64,000 nucleotides of DNA from Comamonadaceae bacterium (GTDB taxonomy: Bacteria > Pseudomonadota > Gammaproteobacteria > Burkholderiales > Burkholderiaceae_C), in the NCBI GenBank assembly GCA_947375135.1, contig CANCER010000001.1:186001-250000 (forward strand), given 5' to 3'. Each line of letters begins with the position of its first letter. Position 1 is the stretch's first letter. Under the pieces are notes generated by a model. That model made no database searches and was not told where the DNA came from. It was given only the letters and a program-made list of their open reading frames with translations. Made by a program: the position numbers and the translations under genes. Below, in pieces: positions 60,573 through 64,000 of the stretch.

Positions 60573-62360
60573 TTATTCCATGGGGGGTGTGGAAATCAGG
60601 ACCTCTTCCACCACCGTCAGCCCCTCGGCTACACGCAGCGCACCGGCCAGTCGCAAGGGCCGCATGCCATCGGCCAGGGCCTGTTTGCGCAAGGCCTCAA
60701 TCACCGGCTCCTTGGTCACGCGGGCCTTGAAGGCGTCGGTCACTTCCAGCAACTCGTACAGGCCCATGCGGCCCATGAAGCCCGTCATGCGGCAGTCCAC
60801 GCAGCCCACTGCCTTGTAGGGTTTGTAGCCGCCGTTGATCTGCCAGGGCTTGGCGATTTCGGCCAGCTTCTCGCGCGGCATGTCCTCATCGCGCACCTTG
60901 CATTGGAGGCACAGCGTGCGCACCAGGCGCTGCGCCAGCACGCCCAGCAGCGTGGCGTTGATCAGGTAGGAAGGGATGCCCAGCTCCAGCAGCCGCGTGA
61001 CGGCCGAGGGCGCATCGTTGGTGTGCAAGGTGGAGAACACCAGGTGCCCGGTGAGCGCGGCCTGCACCGCCATCTCGGCCGTTTCCTGATCGCGGATTTC
61101 GCCCACCATGATGATGTCCGGATCCTGCCGCATGAGCGCGCGCAAGCCCTGCGGAAAACCAAAATCCAGCTGCGGCTGCACCTGGGTCTGGTTAAACGAC
61201 GGCTCGATCATTTCAATCGGGTCTTCCACCGTGCTGACGTTCACCTCTTCGGTGGCCACGCGCTTCAGGGTGGCGTAGAGCGTGGTGGTCTTGCCCGATC
61301 CGGTGGGGCCGGTCACCAGAATGATGCCGTGCGGACGCTTCACCAGGCCCTCCCAGCGCGCGGCATCATGGGCGCTGAAGCCCAGGGCGTCCAGGTCTTT
61401 CACCGCGTTGTCGGGGTCAAAAATGCGCATCACCATCTTCTCGCCAAAGGCGGTGGGCAGGGTGGAGATGCGCATTTCAATTTCGTCACCGCGCGGGTTG
61501 CGCGTCTTGATGCGCCCGTCCTGCGGGCGGCGACGCTCGATCACGTCCATGCGACCCAGCAGCTTGATACGCGCACACATCGCGTTGAGCACGCCCATGG
61601 GCATCTGGTAGACCGGGTGCAACACGCCGTCGATGCGGAAGCGGATCACGCCCTGCTCGCGGCGCGGCTCCAGGTGGATGTCGCTGGCGCGCTGGTCAAA
61701 GGCGTATTGCCACAGCCAGTCCACCACCTGCACCACGCCCTGGTCGTTGGCGTCCAACTGCTTGTTGCTGCGGCCCAGTTCCACCAGCTGCTCAAAGCTC
61801 GCGCCGTTGTGGGCACCGGCCTTGGCAGCAGCACGCACCGACTTGGCCAGTGCATAGAACTCGGCGGTGTAGCGCTGGATTTCCTGCGGGCTGGCCAGCA
61901 CCCGGCGCACCGAGCGGCGCGACTGCCGTTCCAGCTCAGCCACCCAGTCGGTGACAAAGGGCTGGGAGGTGGCTACCGTGATCTCCGAGGGCGTCACCGT
62001 CACCGGCAGGACCTTGTGCCGCTCGGCATAGGCCGCGCCCATGGAGTCGGCAATGCGGCCCACGTCCACCTTGAGCGGGTCTATGCGCAGGTAGTCCAGG
62101 CCACACCGTTTGGCCAGCCACTGGGTGAGCAACTCCATGTCCAGCGGCTTTTGGTCGGAGGCCCGCCGCATGCTGACACTGGCCAGGCGCACCAGCGGGT
62201 GTTGCGCACTTTCGGCCGCAGAGCAGCGCGCCGTGGTGCGCGTGGCCTCCTCTTCGGAGACCACCCCGTCGCGCTGCAGCCACTGCACCAGCTGGCGCCA
62301 GTCCAGCGGGCCCGCGTGCGGACCCTGGGGTTTCGTGTGCAGCGCGGGGGGGTGCGTCAT
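60573..62360 (-). CDS. GspE/PilB-family secretion ATPase
   Basis: A 595-residue ATPase. The N-terminal T2SSE domain (about 55-150) is followed by the motor with Walker A GPTGSGKTTTLYATL (about 350), an Asp box and Walker B, and the CxxC pair CLQCKV and CVDCRM that binds zinc. It powers type II secretion or type IV pilus assembly from the cytoplasm. No secretin, pilin or platform gene is adjacent. The ATG at 62360 overlaps the stop of the spermidine-synthase-like gene (ATGA), so the two genes are coupled. Confidence 0.9.
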   Translation of the reverse strand: MTHPPALHTKPQGPHAGPLDWRQLVQWLQRDGVVSEEEATRTTARCSAAESAQHPLVRLASVSMRRASDQKPLDMELLTQWLAKRCGLDYLRIDPLKVDVGRIADSMGAAYAERHKVLPVTVTPSEITVATSQPFVTDWVAELERQSRRSVRRVLASPQEIQRYTAEFYALAKSVRAAAKAGAHNGASFEQLVELGRSNKQLDANDQGVVQVVDWLWQYAFDQRASDIHLEPRREQGVIRFRIDGVLHPVYQMPMGVLNAMCARIKLLGRMDVIERRRPQDGRIKTRNPRGDEIEMRISTLPTAFGEKMVMRIFDPDNAVKDLDALGFSAHDAARWEGLVKRPHGIILVTGPTGSGKTTTLYATLKRVATEEVNVSTVEDPIEMIEPSFNQTQVQPQLDFGFPQGLRALMRQDPDIIMVGEIRDQETAEMAVQAALTGHLVFSTLHTNDAPSAVTRLLELGIPSYLINATLLGVLAQRLVRTLCLQCKVRDEDMPREKLAEIAKPWQINGGYKPYKAVGCVDCRMTGFMGRMGLYELLEVTDAFKARVTKEPVIEALRKQALADGMRPLRLAGALRVAEGLTVVEEVLISTPPME

Positions 62361-63118
62361 GGCCTGACCGGCTTGAACCCCCGCACCCACTTGTCGGCGG
62401 GCAGGCCCCAGTCGCGCACAATCGTTTCTGCGCGTTCCATCAGCAGCTTGCGGTTGGGGCGCGAACTGGTGCGCTGGGCCATCACCACGGTGTTGCCTTC
62501 GCGGGTGGATTTGAAGGCCCAGATGGCATCCATGCCAAAGGCCACGGCGATCTGGTCCACGCTGTTCTGAAAGCTCGAAGAGCGGCCAAACAGGTTCACC
62601 GTCATGCAGCCCTCGTCGGTCAGGGTGTTGCGGCAGTCGGTATAAAAATCGGCGCTGTCCAGCACGGGGGCCGCAGCCTCGTCGTCATACAGATCCACGT
62701 GCAGCAGATCGATGGCACCCTGCCAGCGCTGCTTCTTGATTTCCTGCGACGCATCGGCCAGTACCACCTGCATGCGCGGGTTGTCGGCCGGCAGGTTGAA
62801 CCAGCCCTTGCAGGCGTGCAGCACCTGGGGGTTGAGTTCAATGGCGGTGGTGTTTTTCATGCGCACGACCTTGTGGCAGAACTTGGTCAGCGAGGCCGCA
62901 CCCAAGCCCAGCTGCAGGGCCTGGCGCTCGCCCAAGGTGGCGGGGTCCAGGAACAAGAGCCCCGCCATCATGCGCTGTATGTATTCATGCACCAGCACCA
63001 AAGGAGCGTCCAACAACATGGAGCCCTGTATCCATTCGCTGCCCAGGTGCAGGTGACGCACCGGGCCTTCTTCGGAGAAATTGACTTCCGGGAGAGTGAT
63101 TGCTTCGTTTATTGCCAT
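62357..63118 (-). CDS. spermidine synthase-like protein
   Basis: A 253-residue protein of the spermine/spermidine synthase fold, with LQLGLGAASLTKFCHKV as the SAM/dcSAM-binding loop (about 70-86), AIELNPQVL, and VDLYDDEAAAPVL in the motif IV position. True spermidine synthases have a DxxDP active-site; here DLYDD is different, so it may act on another substrate or only bind. MAINEAITLPEVNF is the start. Its end overlaps the secretion ATPase gene by 4 bp. Confidence 0.82.
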   Translation of the reverse strand: MAINEAITLPEVNFSEEGPVRHLHLGSEWIQGSMLLDAPLVLVHEYIQRMMAGLLFLDPATLGERQALQLGLGAASLTKFCHKVVRMKNTTAIELNPQVLHACKGWFNLPADNPRMQVVLADASQEIKKQRWQGAIDLLHVDLYDDEAAAPVLDSADFYTDCRNTLTDEGCMTVNLFGRSSSFQNSVDQIAVAFGMDAIWAFKSTREGNTVVMAQRTSSRPNRKLLMERAETIVRDWGLPADKWVRGFKPVRP

Positions 63119-63164
63119 GGGGATTTATACCAGCATGGCGAGGTCTGCAAGCGCGGGGGCCAAG

Positions 63165-64000
63165 TCAGAGCAAGGCGCCCGCCTTTTCACCGCGCTCGTA
63201 CACCACATGGGCACGCCCCACGATCAAGGGGTCGAGCTTGCCGATCTGCCCCAGATCCTTGTTGTTGTAGGGCAGCTTGTGCAGCACATAGCGCATGGCG
63301 TTGAGGCGTGCGCGCTTCTTGCAATCGCTCTTGATCACTGTCCACGGCGCATCGGCCGTGTCGGTGTCGAAAAACATGGATTCCTTGGCGCGGGTGTAGT
63401 CCTCCCACTTGTCCAGCGAAGCCAGGTCGATCGGGCTGAGCTTCCATTGCTTGAGCGGGTGGCCTTCGCGTTCCTTGAAGCGCCGGCGCTGCTCCTTGCG
63501 GCTGACGCTGAACCAGAACTTGATCACATGCACGCCGCTGCGCACCAGGTGGCGCTCGAAGTCCGGTGCCTGCTTCATGAACTCGGCGTATTCCGCGTCG
63601 CTGCAAAAGCCCATGACCCGCTCGACACCGGCGCGGTTGTACCAGCTGCGGTCAAACAGCACGATTTCGCCGCGCGTGGGCAGGTGCTGCACATAGCGCT
63701 GGAAGTACCATTGGCCGCGCTCGCTCTCGGACGGTTTTTCCAGCGCCACCACGCGGGCACCGCGCGGATTCAAGTGCTCCATGAAGCGCTTGATGGCGCC
63801 GCCCTTGCCAGCCGCATCGCGCCCTTCAAACAGAATCACCACCCGCTGGCCCGCATCTTTCACCCAGGCTTGCAGCTTCAACAATTCGCACTGCAGGTGA
63901 AACTTTTGCTTTTCGTAAATGCTTCGGCGCAGCAGGTTCTGGTAGGGGTAAGCGCCATCGCGCCAGTCAGGCGCCAGCACCTCGTCCGGATTGGCGATTT
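63165..64000 (-). CDS. ppk2: polyphosphate kinase 2 (N-terminus outside window)
   Basis: A PPK2-type kinase that uses polyphosphate to phosphorylate nucleotides. Visible are Walker A EGRDAAGKGGAIKRF, the Walker B-like LFDRSWYNRAGVE and the lid region RRFKEREGHPL. A GTG at 63980 could start the protein (LAPDWRDGAYPYQNLL follows), but the frame stays open to the window edge, so the real start is probably outside. The visible part, about 270 residues, covers nearly the full family length. Confidence 0.92.
   Translation of the reverse strand, partial: IANPDEVLAPDWRDGAYPYQNLLRRSIYEKQKFHLQCELLKLQAWVKDAGQRVVILFEGRDAAGKGGAIKRFMEHLNPRGARVVALEKPSESERGQWYFQRYVQHLPTRGEIVLFDRSWYNRAGVERVMGFCSDAEYAEFMKQAPDFERHLVRSGVHVIKFWFSVSRKEQRRRFKEREGHPLKQWKLSPIDLASLDKWEDYTRAKESMFFDTDTADAPWTVIKSDCKKRARLNAMRYVLHKLPYNNKDLGQIGKLDPLIVGRAHVVYERGEKAGALL

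Noticed and set aside
60903-62570. 555-residue open frame on the plus strand
   Set aside because: Antisense to the secretion ATPase, whose motifs are complete on the minus strand.

Overview
The window looks like a chromosome segment of a betaproteobacterium in the Comamonadaceae (Rhodoferax/Polaromonas type; inferred from protein style, not from a marker gene). It has two parts. Positions 1 to about 27,400 are a mosaic genomic island. Positions about 27,500 to 64,000 are ordinary, GC-rich chromosome with housekeeping genes.

The island ends at a P4-type tyrosine integrase (25841-27316, minus), which lies head to head with mutS across 195 bp. Its left end is outside the window. From left to right it carries: the end of a Z1-helicase / PD-(D/E)XK nuclease / AIPR module (1-3737); a pair of small AT-rich membrane-protein genes (3952-4603); a compact five-gene operon of unknown function that includes a uracil-DNA-glycosylase-like protein (4895-7852); a convergent DNA cytosine methyltransferase (7884-9434); several unknown genes separated by 10-bp-periodic repeat arrays (9683-13704); an H-NS-like protein and a DUF4145 protein; an AT-rich sub-element with its own tyrosine integrase, an AlpA-like protein and three overlapping or closely packed genes that share a helix-turn-helix-like motif (about 15,290-20,940); an ankyrin protein; a two-gene Lamassu-like cassette (Cap4-type nuclease plus SMC/Rad50-like ATPase, 22015-24983); and the outer integrase with a putative excisionase. 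Base composition switches sharply between blocks, as expected for serial insertions in a defence island.

The chromosome part holds mutS, an Anbu proteasome-like protease, an alpha/beta hydrolase, uppP, a MacAB-type efflux operon, yidB, a branched-chain amino-acid binding protein with a readable promoter and terminator, glnS, a chaperone-usher fimbrial cluster (40772-46032) with an extra small pilin-like gene on the other strand, an M14-type peptidase, a broken TerB-like gene, trxC, a 3'-5' exonuclease, several small conserved proteins, ylqF, gshA, an SDR dehydrogenase, a NUDIX hydrolase, an NlpC/P60 lipoprotein, an orphan tctBA pair, a GspE/PilB-type ATPase overlapping a spermidine-synthase-like gene, and a partial ppk2.

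The strongest candidates for undescribed biology are the five-gene operon with the UDG-like protein, the three-gene helix-turn-helix operon with its long AT-rich leader, and the placement of an excisable island directly on the mutS promoter region. No CRISPR array, rRNA or tRNA gene was recognised.
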